A stretch of DNA of 64,000 bases from contig CM040453.1 in NCBI GenBank assembly GCA_022749755.1, positions 3,432,102-3,496,101 of the forward strand, in the 5' to 3' direction. Numbering within the stretch: the first letter of the stretch is position 1; each line of letters starts with the position of its first letter. A program made the translations under genes and the position numbers. The notes beneath the pieces are model-generated. The model had not been told where the DNA came from and did no database searches. It saw nothing but the letters and a program-made list of their open reading frames with translations. The stretch comes from Azadirachta indica. Taxonomy: Eukaryota; Streptophyta; Magnoliopsida; Sapindales; Meliaceae. Shown one piece after another: positions 25,557 through 37,100 of this stretch.

Positions 25557-26386
25557 TGTAGAAAATAGGCTTTTTATTAATATAACAACCCTGTGCTTGT
25601 GCCAAATTACTTCAGCCAGTAATTTCTCACTTTCACAATGGAGGTTGAGCTCTTGAAACTTCTTGCACTTTAAAAGAAAACACAATACACTTGAACAAAT
25701 TTATGAACAGAAAACTCTCTTCAACTTTTCTATTTCTCTTTCAAAAAAGAATACTAATATATAAGGCTTACTGTGCTAGAGATTCATTCAAGTTACTTGA
25801 TGATCTCTAGCACTCTCACTATACTATATATATATATATATATATATGTAAAGGCAACCAACATGCCTGGTTATTAGGGCCATATGTCCCACGTGCATGC
25901 TGTCATCATACCTTTTCTCTAATCAAATGAACTAGTTTTAAGGCCACTTTCCTTAAGCTAAGGAACTACCTAGCCAAGTCATCTTAACTTGGTCCTTGCC
26001 TAACACCTTATTAAGACCAAGTCTTCCTTGCCTTAATCCCAATAAATGCACCCTGTTTTAGGCCTTACCGAATACCCCTGCTATTGCCTTAAGTCTTCTA
26101 GCTCATGACCGACATCCGTGTTCACTGCATAGTTCATTATTGACACCCATTGCACAGCCTAACTACTGCCTTATTGCTGCTTGTACCATTCCTGCTCACA
26201 GCCATGTTCCAGGTCAGATGGGTACGTATTAATGATTTTGGCTGTTATTATATTGTTCCCAGAACACTAATATTTCTCAATTTGCCGGGACCTATTGCGC
26301 AACATTGTGTAAATCTCGTAACCTGTCAACTTGATGTAAGGCTATTATTGAGTATGTTGTGCGTCACAAGATTTAAGGCTCTAACA
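25557..26386 (-). repeat. Right LTR (5' LTR of the gypsy element), about 830 bp
   Basis: Partner of 19991-20880, with the same order of shared blocks. It carries an expanded TA run at about 25825-25848 and ends TAACA directly before the CCTAC target duplicate. Confidence 0.85.
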
Positions 26387-26695
26387 CCTACTCTCTAGGT
26401 TTTAACTTGTCTACATCTGGTTTAGGAAGATAACTTTGATCTTCTGGTTCAGGGTTTATTCTCTGACTTTGGCTCATGGTTGAGAGTTTTTAACTAGTAA
26501 GGATCTAGTTCGGAGCTATAACCATAATTTTGGCTTAGGGTGATCTCCTGGGTTTGGGAGCATAACCATAACGTTCAGGCTTTGAAATTTCATTGTTAGG
26601 TTTGGTGCTCTAAGAATAATCAGTAGCGGAGACAAGGATTAGCAATGAAAATAGAAGCAAAGAAATGACGAAAAAGAAAAAGTGGGGAAAGCCAT
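26387..26695 (-). pseudogene. Copy A, 5' part: signal peptide and start of the repeat region
   Basis: The Met at 26695 begins a decayed signal peptide. One frame reads MAFPTFSFSSFL; the family-like FVISLLLFSLLILVSATDYS lies in the next frame, so a one-base shift is present, and it is followed by a stop. Downstream in mixed frames are family units (KPERYGYAPKP, KPDVDKLKPRE). The sequence ends at the target duplicate CCTAC and continues across the retrotransposon at 19990 with DNGY, matching the normal spacing of the repeats. It cannot encode a working protein. Confidence 0.85.
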
Positions 26696-27462
26696 GACAC
26701 TAGAAAAGTTAGCAAAGTGGCAAGTATGAAATGAAATAATGGTGATGATATTTAAATGAGGCACCACACCAAGGTGCTTTATGAAAAAACAATTAAAGGA
26801 AGACAGTAACTTTACTGCACGATTTCAGAAAAATGATATCCAGTATTTGGTGGCAGTAAAATTGACTTGAAATGAACAATGGTTGTCATGAAGAAGGTTT
26901 CCATAGTTATGGGTTGCAACGTGACAAGCAAAACGACTGGACTTTGTTGCTGCTTCGTAATTTAATTGTAGATGAATAGAAGTTTAATATTTAACAGATC
27001 TCTTATTCCTTTTTCTCATCAATGAATGTTGATTCATGAACTTGGGTTTGGAGACTTTGTTTATCAACATTCTAATTTCTAGATTAATATTATAAAACAA
27101 AATCAATAAGAAAACTAACTCATGGAAATGCATGCCATGTACATAGTCAATTATTTCTCTAATGATTAGCTTTGCCTGCAAATGCATTATACATATACAT
27201 AGGAAAATCAACAAACATATATATAGGTCGTATGAATTCAGATAATTAATGAAATGAAGATCCTAGATCTCTTGTTTTAATTTTTAAATAACATTTAGAT
27301 GATAAAAGCTTGTTTTCAAGACTAAAGTAAAAATTACATCATATGATCAGGAGGATAATTCTAGTCGTGACCAATGTATAAATTCTAATTAGGTTGAGTA
27401 TACTTCAATTCTCTCTTTCTTTCCTTATATTAGTGTACATTGAAATGACTAATAACATATAT
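26696..27462. other. Copy A upstream region
   Basis: A former promoter region that resembles the region upstream of copy B: ACTGCACGATTT at 26814-26825, a GGCAGTAAAATTGACTTGAAA block and a TATTTAAAT segment are shared. No coding sequence was recognised. Confidence 0.55.
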
Positions 27463-27713
27463 GGGGTAAGATCAATAACCTTTTTTTTTTAATATAAAAT
27501 GTTATATCAATTATAGGCCATTAGATATAGACATATCCAACGGTTGAAATTGCATCTGACATATGTATTAATTATGAATACATTAATTATGCATTAATTA
27601 TATGGTTTGAAGCAATTTCAACCGTTAGATGTACCTATATCTAACGGTTTACAATTGATATAAGATTTTGTGTAAAAATAAAAAAGAACTATTGATCCTA
27701 CCACAACATATAT
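27454..27713. mobile_element. Fold-back MITE, copy 1, with 9-bp TSD (Mutator-like)
   Basis: The element at 27463-27704 (242 bp) lies between direct repeats AACATATAT (27454-27462 and 27705-27713). Its ends are long inverted repeats: GGGGTAAGATCAATA at the left matches the reverse complement of the right end, GTGGTAGGATCAATA. Inner arms continue with ATCAATT...CCGTTAGATAT and CAACGGTTGAAATT. There is no coding capacity. A 9-bp duplication and G...C ends suggest Mutator ancestry, which is inference. Confidence 0.85.
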
Positions 27714-28683
27714 ATATATATATATGTATGTATCTAACGTTTTTATTAGTTTGGGTAAAACAAAAAAGGTTTATATAAACGTAACTTGGGTTGAAATTCT
27801 CTGCAGAGGACCGCCCGATACTTCACAAAATCAGAACAAATTAATTAAGAAAACGTTGTTTTTTGCTGAAATAATTAGTAAATTTATGTTTGAGTTACGG
27901 TGATCAGGTGATCTACACTAATTAATTAGCAATAAAAACATATATCACATAGTATAAATGCAAGCAATTTCAAAGCTAAGAGATCAAATTCGTTCATCAT
28001 TAAGCATTAGTTTACTGAATTGGTAAGATTTTTTGGGGAATCACAAAGATTTGGAATTCCAATTTCACTGGTACATATATGTATATATATATATATATAT
28101 ACCTGTATGAAAAATATTTAAAATAAAAAAGACTAGAGTTTCTTTTTAACTCATATTATTGATAATTAAAACAACCAGTTATTTTGAATCTTATAAGTTT
28201 AAACACAAAGTTGGGGTCGTACATATCAGATTTCCTTTTTTTTTTTTTTTGTGGGTTGCATTAAAAGAGTCAATTTTTGTATCAAAAGTTTTTTGAGTTC
28301 TCCAGGGATTTCGACTCTAATATTAAGCTTTTCAAAGGTTACATATTTAAGAAATTGTAAAATTTGTATCTTTAATTTATACATCTATATATTAGCCAAC
28401 GCAAAGATATTTTTATAAGCTGACCATTAATATTTGTAAAATAATTAAAAAAGATAAATACTAATTTTAGATATTAAACTGCTTCCAAAGAAGAATTCTT
28501 ACAGAAAATCAATGAAAAAGATTCATTCATAATTCAAAACTATTTAAAACGTTATAATATAAATATAAAGCCACAATCACATCTCATTACATATAATATT
28601 TTCATAAATGAAAACACAAATCAGAAACCAAAAAAAAAAAAAAATCAAACAGTTTTCTCGAGAAGAATAAAGTTTAGTAGCCA
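27714..28683. other. Intergenic, AT-rich
   Basis: 3' side of copy B. Contains TA repeats (27709-27726 and 28078-28101) and a T run near 28239-28252. No gene or RNA was recognised. Confidence 0.5.
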
Positions 28684-29695
28684 CTAGGTTGATTCATTCT
28701 CTGTGGTGAAGAAGAAAGGCTTCAGTGAGTAAAGTTTAACCTTATTGTCATTGAGGATGCGATAAGAAGTAAGGAGAGCACCAGAAACTCTTTTTTTAAC
28801 ATCTGTAGGAATTTTACAGATCTCCGATGGGGATTTTTCCAGGAAAGCATTGCACTCTGTAAGCTTCAAGCTGTTTGTGAGCTCTAAAGGAGACAATTTA
28901 GCGAAGAAGTAACCCTTCCTGTCAGTTGTACCTCTGCAATTGAAGACAGATTTTTTCTCGTACCCATTCTCTTCAAACCCTAAACATGTTATTCTTGCCA
29001 CAGCACCTGTGTTTCAAAGACAAATTAAACCAATTAAGTAAGACATAATGCTAGCAAAAGCAATAGGAGAAAATAACAGATGTAGACATACCTGGAATTG
29101 GATAGTATTTTGGCCCTGATTTACATAGAACCAGTCCTTGAATACCAACGAGAAAGGACTTGTCCTTTTCCTCTAATTTGTCATCTTGTTCTGGCTTTGA
29201 ATCGTAACCATAGTTCTCTGATTTAGATTTATCTTCTGACTTCCATTTATTCAGCTCTGACTTAGGTTTATGACCTTGATCCTCGGACTTTTCTTCTGAC
29301 TCCGCTTTTGCAAGGTCTTTGTCATAAACTTGATCCAACTTTTTGTCGACGTCTGGTTTAGTATCATAACCATCATCACTCTTTGATTTAGATTTATCAT
29401 ATGACTCTGCTTTTGCAAGGTCTTTATCATAACCTTGATCCAGTTTTTTGTCGATGTCGGGTTTAGTGTCATAACCATCATCACTCTTTGAGTTGGATCC
29501 ATCTTCAGACTCAGCTTTCCCAAGGTCTTTGTCATAACCTTGATCCTCTTTCTCGGACTTCAACTCGTGATACTCAGACTTCGGCTTATTATCATCTGGG
29601 TTGGAGCTGTAACTGTAATAATCATTGGCAGAGGCAATGATTAGCAATGGCAAGAGAAGCAAACAGGTTACGAAGAAGAAACGAGTAGCAGCCAT
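28684..29695 (-). CDS. Copy B: secreted charged-repeat protein with Ole e 1/PRP-SRPP-like domain, 308 aa
   Basis: Exons 29695-29092 and 29006-28684 join in phase (927 bases). The signal peptide is MAATRFFFVTCLLLLPLLII followed by ASANDYYSYS. Residues of about 25-180 are hydrophilic and rich in Lys, Asp, Glu, Ser and Tyr. They contain a 35-residue unit (GYDTKPD-DKKLDQ-YDKDLAKAES) repeated about three times with a 105-base DNA period between about 29297 and 29510. The C-terminal domain begins at VGIQGLVLCKSGPKYYPIPG, then RITCLGFEENGYEKK, FNCRGTTDRKGYFFAKLSPL, KLTECNAFLE and SYRILNDNKVKLYSLKPFFF. This resembles the Pollen_Ole_e_1 domain of plant PRP1/PRP3/SRPP cell-wall proteins, but the Pro-rich part is replaced by charged repeats. 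The last residues (ENEST, stop) are shorter than in copies C and D through a small deletion near 28681-28684. A cell-wall structural role is likely but unproven. Confidence 0.85.
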
Positions 29696-29835
29696 AACTA
29701 TGAAAGAAGAAAGAGAGTATACAGATTATGCAAAAACAAGCTGCCATCTTTATTGGTCTTTTATAGCTTCGGATGGTCAACTTAATCGTATAAATTATGA
29801 AGTAGAAAACATACAACCTTGGACGGCAGTTACTC

Positions 29836-29850
29836 GGCTGCACGATTTAA
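29836..29850 (-). promoter_or_regulatory. 15-bp element shared by copies B and D
   Basis: GGCTGCACGATTTAA on the plus strand, about 141 bases upstream of the copy B start. The identical 15-mer occurs at 41801-41815, about 148 bases upstream of copy D, and a shortened form lies upstream of copy A. It is conserved in an otherwise diverged promoter. Confidence 0.5.
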
Positions 29851-31489
29851 TTCTGGCGCCAGTAAAATGAACTTGAAATCTATAATAATAGTGGTGGTCT
29901 TCAAAGAGAGGATTTCGTGGTTACATCAAAAACTGACACGCAAACAATTATGAATCATATTGCCCGCGTATAAAATTGCAGGTGAAGCTCATAAAACTTT
30001 TGGAGACTGTATTTATAGCCATTTTCTAGATAATAATTAACAGACTATTGAAAAAAAAAAAAAAGTAAATCTCTTGTTGAAATGCCAAACACGTAGCGAA
30101 TGAATAGGGATCAGCTTGGCGCCTTGGCCTGCAAAAAATCAATATATATGTGTGTGTCTGTGTGTAAGGTTATTTGAATTCAAATAGTTGTTATACAACG
30201 TTGTCAACAATAGTTCGATAATTTTAATCCAGTTTTCGTTTAATCATTCCTTTAACGAGTTTAAAAGAATTGGGATCAAAAGCATATCTTCATACACGCG
30301 TTGGATATTGAAATGTGTTTGGTATTTGTTTCATAATCTTTCAATAAGAAAATAATTTTCAATTATTTTCAAATTTAAAAGATTATAGAAAATAGAAAAC
30401 ATGACAGTTTGTTTCGTTTTTCAGTTAAGGAAAAAAATTTTCGAAAAACATTTCACCCCAACATGTTTGTCTACAGATTCTTTATATCATTAGTTTTTTC
30501 GCAAATAAGTACCTAAAATTTTTCTGAAGGGTTAATCGCATGTTTTTTGGTTCCTCAACAGGAAGTGAATATATTGTCTGGTAGCTAATTTCTTCATGTT
30601 CTTGATCAGTAAAAGGCAAAGCGCTTTCTTTTAAGAATGCATACGGTTTCATCTTTCTTTCTTTAGTTAACCCACCTTTTTCTAAAAGTGCTTGTAGAAA
30701 TTCTGGAAAATTAAAGTCTTTATTAATTATTCTATTAGCATAGCATAGCATAGCATTAAGTAGTAAACATTTTAGTATTTTACACTAGGTGTTTTAACAG
30801 ACCATAAGATACATGCAAACATAACAAACAAAACAAAACAAAGATAGACAGCATAGATAGGAGTCTATCTCCAGTAGGCACCGAAGTAGATCTACAACTA
30901 AAAAAGACAAAGAATACCAGATATGAAAACAATATTTGAGTAGGATATCTCAAACTACATTTCATAAATGAACAATATTTTCCCTTGATTAAATTTGTCT
31001 GTCTCTTTTGAACAAACCAAATTAATCTGGCATTCACTGACGGATTTGCTTCGTTCTTCATTTCTAATTGTCTCATCGCTACCAATTACTTGAAGATTCA
31101 AATATTAATATTAATAATAAGCCTACACATTAATTGAATTTAATCACAAAGATCTCTGTTGTTTGTACCACCTGAAGGTTATTAATAATTGAAACCAACT
31201 AATTATTCTTGTAGACAGTAATCCTTGTTAATTCATGTATTGAATACCTTGCAAAGTTTACATATGATTGTGTTTGTACAAAAGATAATCGTCATTCGTC
31301 AATATTTCATACCATATAAATGAACTTTCTTTTATTGCAAATCAAGTAATTAATATACAAAATGAGGAATGAAACAAGAACAAGAAGACTGAGAGTTGGA
31401 CTTGAACAACTCCCTTCTTCTAACAATAAACATAATTAAACAAGAAAAGAAAAATTGAGGTTGTTAATGTGCTTACTAAAAGAACAAAG
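29851..31489. other. Intergenic between copies B and C
   Basis: Mostly AT-rich. It contains two open stretches on the minus strand (30751-30482, with KDFNFPEFLQALLEKGGLTK, and 31085-30780) that I could not assign. They have no signal peptide, known motif or splice partner and may be transposon or gene debris. A short AGCATAGCATAGCATAGCAT run lies at 30737-30756. Confidence 0.45.
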
Positions 31490-33357
31490 CTAGTAGCCAC
31501 TGGGGGTTGATTCAGACTCAGAGTTGAAGAAAAAGGAGCCTTTAATGAGTAAAGCTTCATCTTCTTCTCATTGAGAATGCGGTAATTAAGAAGGAAGGAG
31601 AGCGCCAGAAATGCCTTTGTTAACACCCGCCCGGAGGAGTTTTACAGGTTCCCAATGGAGACTTTTCCGGAAAAGCCTGTTGGTATTTTGTGGCTTTTGA
31701 AAGTTTAAGGAAAAAGAGCGTGAATGCGGGAGAGAAATGAAGACTATTTAACAAAGCCTTGCACTCTGTAATCTTCAAGTTATCTGTAAGATGAATGAGA
31801 AATCTGGCCAGGAGTAACCCTTCTCATCAGTTGTACCTCTGCAATTGAAGAAAGGTTTTCTTTGGTACCGATTCTCATCAATTGCTAGACATCTTATCCT
31901 TGCCACAGCTCTTGCGTTCAGAGAAAATTGAGCAAAAGACAAAAAGATCAGATAAATTACACTGGTGCTCAAGAAATATACCAATTTACATGTGTTTTTA
32001 TATTTGTGAGGATATGATACGATTTATTTGGTATCTCAACCTTATGTATAATTCATGAAGTGTAAAATATAGGCTTGAAGACATACCTTGAAGTGGATAG
32101 TATTTGGGTCCGGATTTACATAACACAAGTCCTTGAATACCAATGGGCAGTGACTTTCCATGTTCTCCCGAAATGGTTTTGGAAGGATTTGGTTTTGGGC
32201 TGTGCCTATCATTTTCTGGCTGGGAACTGTATTCATTATCATCAAGGTTTGACTCGTCGGTCTTTGGTGTGGATCCATAAACATAACTCTTTGGTTTGGA
32301 TTTTATTTTCTGACTACGAGTTGCCAATGTTTGCCTTGGAGATGTATTCATTATCCTCAGGCTTTGACTTTTCAGTGTTTGGTGTGGATCCATAACCATA
32401 ATTCTCTGGCTTGAATTTACCTTCTGACTTCGATTGATCAACATCTGACTTGGAGTAATAATCCTCGGGCTTTGACTTATCAGTGCCTGGTGTAGATCCA
32501 TAACCATAATTTTTTGGCTTGGAATTATTGTATTCGTTATCCTTGGGCTTTGACTTGTCAATGTCTGGTGTGGACTCATAACCGTAAATCCCTGGCCTGG
32601 ATTTATCTTTTGAGTTCCATTTGGCGACATTTGACTTGGGATCGAGCTTTGATGCGGATTCACCATAACCATAATTCTTTGGGTTGGATTAATCTTTTGA
32701 TTTCGATTTGCCATAGTTTGACTTGAATTGTATTCATTATCATCGGGCCTCCATTTTTAAGCTTCTGATATGGATCCATAACCATAATTCTTCGGCTTGG
32801 ATTTATCTTCTGATTTTGGTTTGTCAGTGTCTGGCCTGCAGGAATTCTATTCATTATCATCGGGCTTTGATTTATCAGCATCTGGTATGGATCCGTAACC
32901 ATAATTTTTTGGCTTGGATTTGCCTTCTTCTCAGTTGGAATTATATTCATTATCCTCGAAATTTAACTTTTTGGTGTGGATTTGTAACCATAATTCTTTG
33001 GCTTATATAAGTTCATATTCTGACTTCGATTTGCACACGTCTGGCTTAGAATTGAATTCATTGTCCTCCAATTTTGGCTTACCAAGTTCTGGTGTGAATT
33101 CGTAACCATGATTCTCTGGCCTAGATTTATCTCCGCAACCACAATTCTGTTGATCTTCATGAGGCTTTGGGTTGTTATTAGCCTCTGGTGTTATATTCGG
33201 AACCATAAATTTGTGGCTTGAATTTATCTCCCAAGTTGGGCTTATTATTAACATTTGGGTTGGAGTGGTTCTAAATATAATAATCGCTAGCAGAGGCAAG
33301 GATTAGTAATGGCAGGAGAAGCAAAGATGCTACGAAGTAGAAACGCGTAAGAACCAT
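31490..33357 (-). pseudogene. Copy C of the charged-repeat family, inactivated
   Basis: The Met at 33357 begins an intact-looking signal peptide (MVLTRFYFVASLLLLPLLIL, then ASASDYYI), but a TAG follows immediately after DYYI. The repeat region continues to about 32085 in all three frames with family units (YGYGSTP-, KPENYGYG, KSDVDQSKSE), so several frameshifts are present. The exon 1 end keeps the QGLVLCKSGPKYYPLQG lead. Exon 2 keeps RITCL-like, FNCRGTTDEKGYS and KLYSLKA segments down to the stop at 31492, but its acceptor has changed from the CACAG seen in B and D to CGCAAG near 31918, and it is interrupted by a 76-bp insertion. The C-terminus (STPSGY) matches copy D. Confidence 0.9.
31673..31758. 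mobile_element. 76-bp TG...CA insertion with 5-bp TSD in exon 2 of copy C
   Basis: Bases 31678-31753 are absent from the same place in copies B and D. The insert begins TGTTGG, ends TTAACA and is flanked by AAGCC at 31673-31677 and 31754-31758. TG...CA ends with a 5-bp duplication are the marks of an LTR, so this looks like a very small solo LTR, of TRIM or SMART type. It matches neither large element in the window. Confidence 0.6.
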
Positions 33358-33838
33358 GGGTATATATATATATATATATATATATAGTAAGAAGTAAGAA
33401 GAAAAAATAACGGTGATATGCAAATGATCAGCTGTCACCATCGTCTTTTATAGCTTAAGATGGTCAAATTCATCGAATCAGTTATGATCTAATAAAATAT
33501 ACATAGACGACTGTCACTAGGCTGCATTAATTCGACAAAATGCATCTCTATCTCTAATCTGTAGTAGTGGTAGGTTCGTGAACTTCGATCGTTTTGGGAA
33601 CTTTATTTGCAACCATTTTAATTAGTTTCCAGATTAATACGTTATTAAACCAAAAAAAGAATCATGGAAATCATTTCTTAGCAATTAATTATCAGCTTGG
33701 CCTGCAAATTAATGCACGAAAAATCGATAAAAATACCATAACTTTAATAACATATGTTAAACCGAAAAGTTGGATAGTTGGAAGTATTAGCTGATTTGCC
33801 ATCAGTTTTGCTGTCAAATGAAACAGAAATTAAAGTTA
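33358..33838. other. Copy C upstream region
   Basis: Former promoter. A TA repeat (33361-33386) lies directly before the start codon, followed by a TTTTATAGCTTAAGATGGTCAA segment also found upstream of copy B. The 15-bp element of copies B and D is here decayed to GGCTGCATTAATTCG near 33521-33535. Confidence 0.5.
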
Positions 33839-33843
33839 CAATT

Positions 33844-34109
33844 TGTTATGAAAATCAAGTAAATGAGCAAATAAAAAATAATCATAAACACAAAAAACAC
33901 CGATTTTACATGAAAAACTTCTGAAAAATTTCAGAGAAAAAATCATAAGAGAATGAGATAATTTTTCACTTAAGAACGAAAAATATGTACAGTACCATAT
34001 TTGTCCTAAAAGCCCAAATATATATTCCAGGTTCTGGGTCGAATTCGGGTTACACTCAGATCGGGTCAGACGCATACAATAATTAAACCCATACAACATA
34101 TATATATTC

Positions 34110-34140
<31 letters not shown>

Positions 34141-34184
34141 TACAATACTGTATCGGTTATCAAATATAGGCCACAAATTCTACA
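33844..34184 (-). repeat. Left LTR (3' LTR) of the copia element, 341 bp
   Basis: Begins TGTTATGAAAATCAAGTAAA and ends ACAAATTCTACA. Both ends recur at 38036 and 38397. Contains a long TA run at about 34107-34134. Confidence 0.88.
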
Positions 34185-34199
34185 AATCTTCACCTTAAC

Positions 34200-37100
34200 A
34201 CATGTTTGCTTAAACCTCTCCACTATGCCCCTAAGGGCTCATTAAATACTACAAATACAAACCAAGTCCAAGTAATACTTGAACTTGGCCATAAGAACTG
34301 CTATGACAACCTAAGGTCATTTACAAAAACTCTCAGCCGTAAACCTTCCTTCACTGTTTCTGCAATAGCCATGTATTCGGTCTCTGTAGTTAGTACTGCT
34401 ATTAAAGCCTACAATATTGCCTTTCAACTAATGGCATAACTAGATAAGGTAAAAATATAACTTGTCAGCGACCTTCTTTTGTCTAGATCTCCTGCATAAT
34501 CAGAATCCACATAACCTGTTAACTTAATCATGTTTAATGTTGCCTTATTAAATATCAGTCCTACATAATTAATGCCCTTCAAATACTGTAATATCCACTT
34601 TACAACATTTCAGTGTTCTTTTTTAAGAGAAGCCATACCTATTCACTACATTCACAGTATAAGCCAAATCAGGTTTAGTACAAATCATAGCATACATGAA
34701 ACTTTCAACTGCATTGGAATAAGGAATATGCTTCATACAATCCATCTCCTCCTGTATTGTAGGTGATAAGTCTGCAGATAATTTGAAGTGGTTACCAATG
34801 ATGTACTCACAGGCTTGCAGTTACTCATGTTGAGCCTATCAAAAACGTTTTCAATGTAACACTATTATGACAAGAACAAAGTACCTACTCCTCTGTCCCT
34901 GTGAATCTCCATACCCAAAATCTTTTTTACTACACTCAATTCTTTCATCTCAAACTCATCACTCAACTGATTTTTCAATGAATCAATATCCGACATGTTT
35001 TTCATAGCTATCAATATGTCATCAACATACAACAACAGATAAATGTAACTATCATTATAGAGTTTATTATGGTATACACAACTATAATTAACAATTTTAG
35101 TGTATCGACAATCAGACATGAAATAATCAAATCTTTTATACCACTGTTTAGGTGACTACTTCAAACCATACAAGAATTTCTTAAAGAGACAAACCTGGTC
35201 TTATTTATCTGAAAAGATAAAACCCTCTGCCTGACTCATGTAAATCTACTCCTCTAATGTACTATGTACAAATGTTGTTTTGATATTCAACTACTCAAGA
35301 TGAAGATCATATTCAGCAACTAAAGCTAACAACGCTCTGATAGAACTATGTTTCACAATTGGAAAAAACACTTCATTGAAATCAATTCCTTTATTCTATA
35401 TATAACCTTTTGCTATAAGATGTACTTTGTATTTACGAGCTTTAACCTTTAATTTCCCTTCCTTTTTCTTATAGACCCACTTACATCCTATAACTTACTA
35501 TTCCTTAGGCAATGTTACTAACTCTCATGTCTGATTCTTGTGTAAAAACTCTATTTCCTTAGTCATAACACCCATCCACTATTTTGTTTTTGGATAAAAT
35601 ATCTCTTCTTTGAAAGTAGTAGGCTCATATATGTTCACTATCTTAGCAATAGATAATGCATATGAAACCATATCAACATAACCATAACGCTCAGATAGTC
35701 GAATCTATCGCCTTGGCCTTCTAGTGGCAATGTTATCTTGTTATTCATGTGCATTCTCATGCTGTTGACTATTTGTATCAACACTCGGTACATCATTTAA
35801 CCTTTGCTCTGTGGGTTATTATGTTGTTGAAGTTTTTACCTCAAGCTTCACCTGCTCACTGACATTATGGTTTTTTTCGGTTGTTGACTCACCCTCTTAA
35901 TGATTAAGTGTAGCAGACTCATTAAATGTAACATCCTTACCAATCATAAAACCTAGAGACTTCGAATCTGTGCACCACAAATTGTAACCTTTCACTTCAT
36001 ATGCATAACTTAAAAATATGAATTTCTTTGCCCTTGATTCAAGTTTACCATCATTAATATGAACATATGCTGGACAACCAAATACTCTCAAGTAAGTATA
36101 ATCAGCTGGTGTATCTAACCATATCTTAAAAGGAGTCTTACAACCAATAGATATAGATGGAGACCTATTCACCAAATAACACGCAGTACTAACTGTTTTA
36201 GCCCAAAATACCTTTGACAAAATAGAATGAGAAAGCATACAACGAGCTTTCTCTAATAGTGTTATGTTCATGCATTCTACAACTCCATTTTGCTAGGGTG
36301 TCTTCACTATTCCTTAATTGCTGCAGAATTCATCAAATTCAGAATTGCAATATTCCAAATCATTCTCAGTCTTAAGATGCTTGACTTGTCTACCTGTCTG
36401 CTTCTTAATCATTATCTTCTACTACTTGAATGTTTGAAATGTTTCATTTTTGGTCTTCAGAAAATAAACCCAAATTATTCTAAAGTAATCATCAATAATA
36501 GTCATAAAGTATTTAGCACCACCTTTTAAAGTAACTCTACAAGGACCCCATAAGTTTGAATGCACATAATTTAGTGTTGCCTTAGTCTTGTGGACTGCCT
36601 TACTGAACTTCACTCTAGTTTACTTCCCGAAAACACAATACTCTCAAAATCTGAGATTACCCAATTTTTCTTTGCCAAGTAGATCTCGTTTACTTAATTC
36701 TAACAGACCACTTTTACTCATGTGCCCAAGTCTTATATGCTACAATTTGATATTATCTATATCATTATTCCTAATAGTTACTGAGGTTGTACCTTGAACA
36801 ATAGTTCCCTGAAGAATGTATAAACCATCATATATACTACTCATCATGTATACTATTGAGCCTTTTACAATCTTCAAAACTCCATTGTCTCCATAGGATC
36901 TGAATCCCTTCAAATCTGAAGTACTAAAGGAAATTATGTTATTTTTCAATCTTGGAACATGTCAACACTCCAATATTCTAACTACTCCATCAAATATTAT
37001 AATCTGCACAATTCCAATTCCAAAGACCTCAAGGACATGATCATTACCAAAATACACCTTGCCACTCATTTGTAAGTAAGTAACACACCAATCTCTATGA

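Larger units (their letters stand above)
19986..26391 (-). mobile_element. Ty3/gypsy chromovirus LTR retrotransposon inserted in copy A, with 5-bp TSD
   Basis: The element proper runs 19991-26386 (6.4 kb) in minus orientation, flanked by CCTAC at 19986-19990 and 26387-26391. Its LTRs (19991-20880 and 25557-26386) start TGT and end ACA on the plus strand and are similar but visibly diverged. Inside, in minus order, are gag, protease, reverse transcriptase, RNase H, zinc-binding and core integrase, and a chromodomain-like tail, all interrupted by stops and frameshifts. No clear tRNA-complementary primer site was found next to the right LTR, and only about 20 bases separate that LTR from the gag Met at 25535. 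The element is an inactive relic. Confidence 0.9.
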
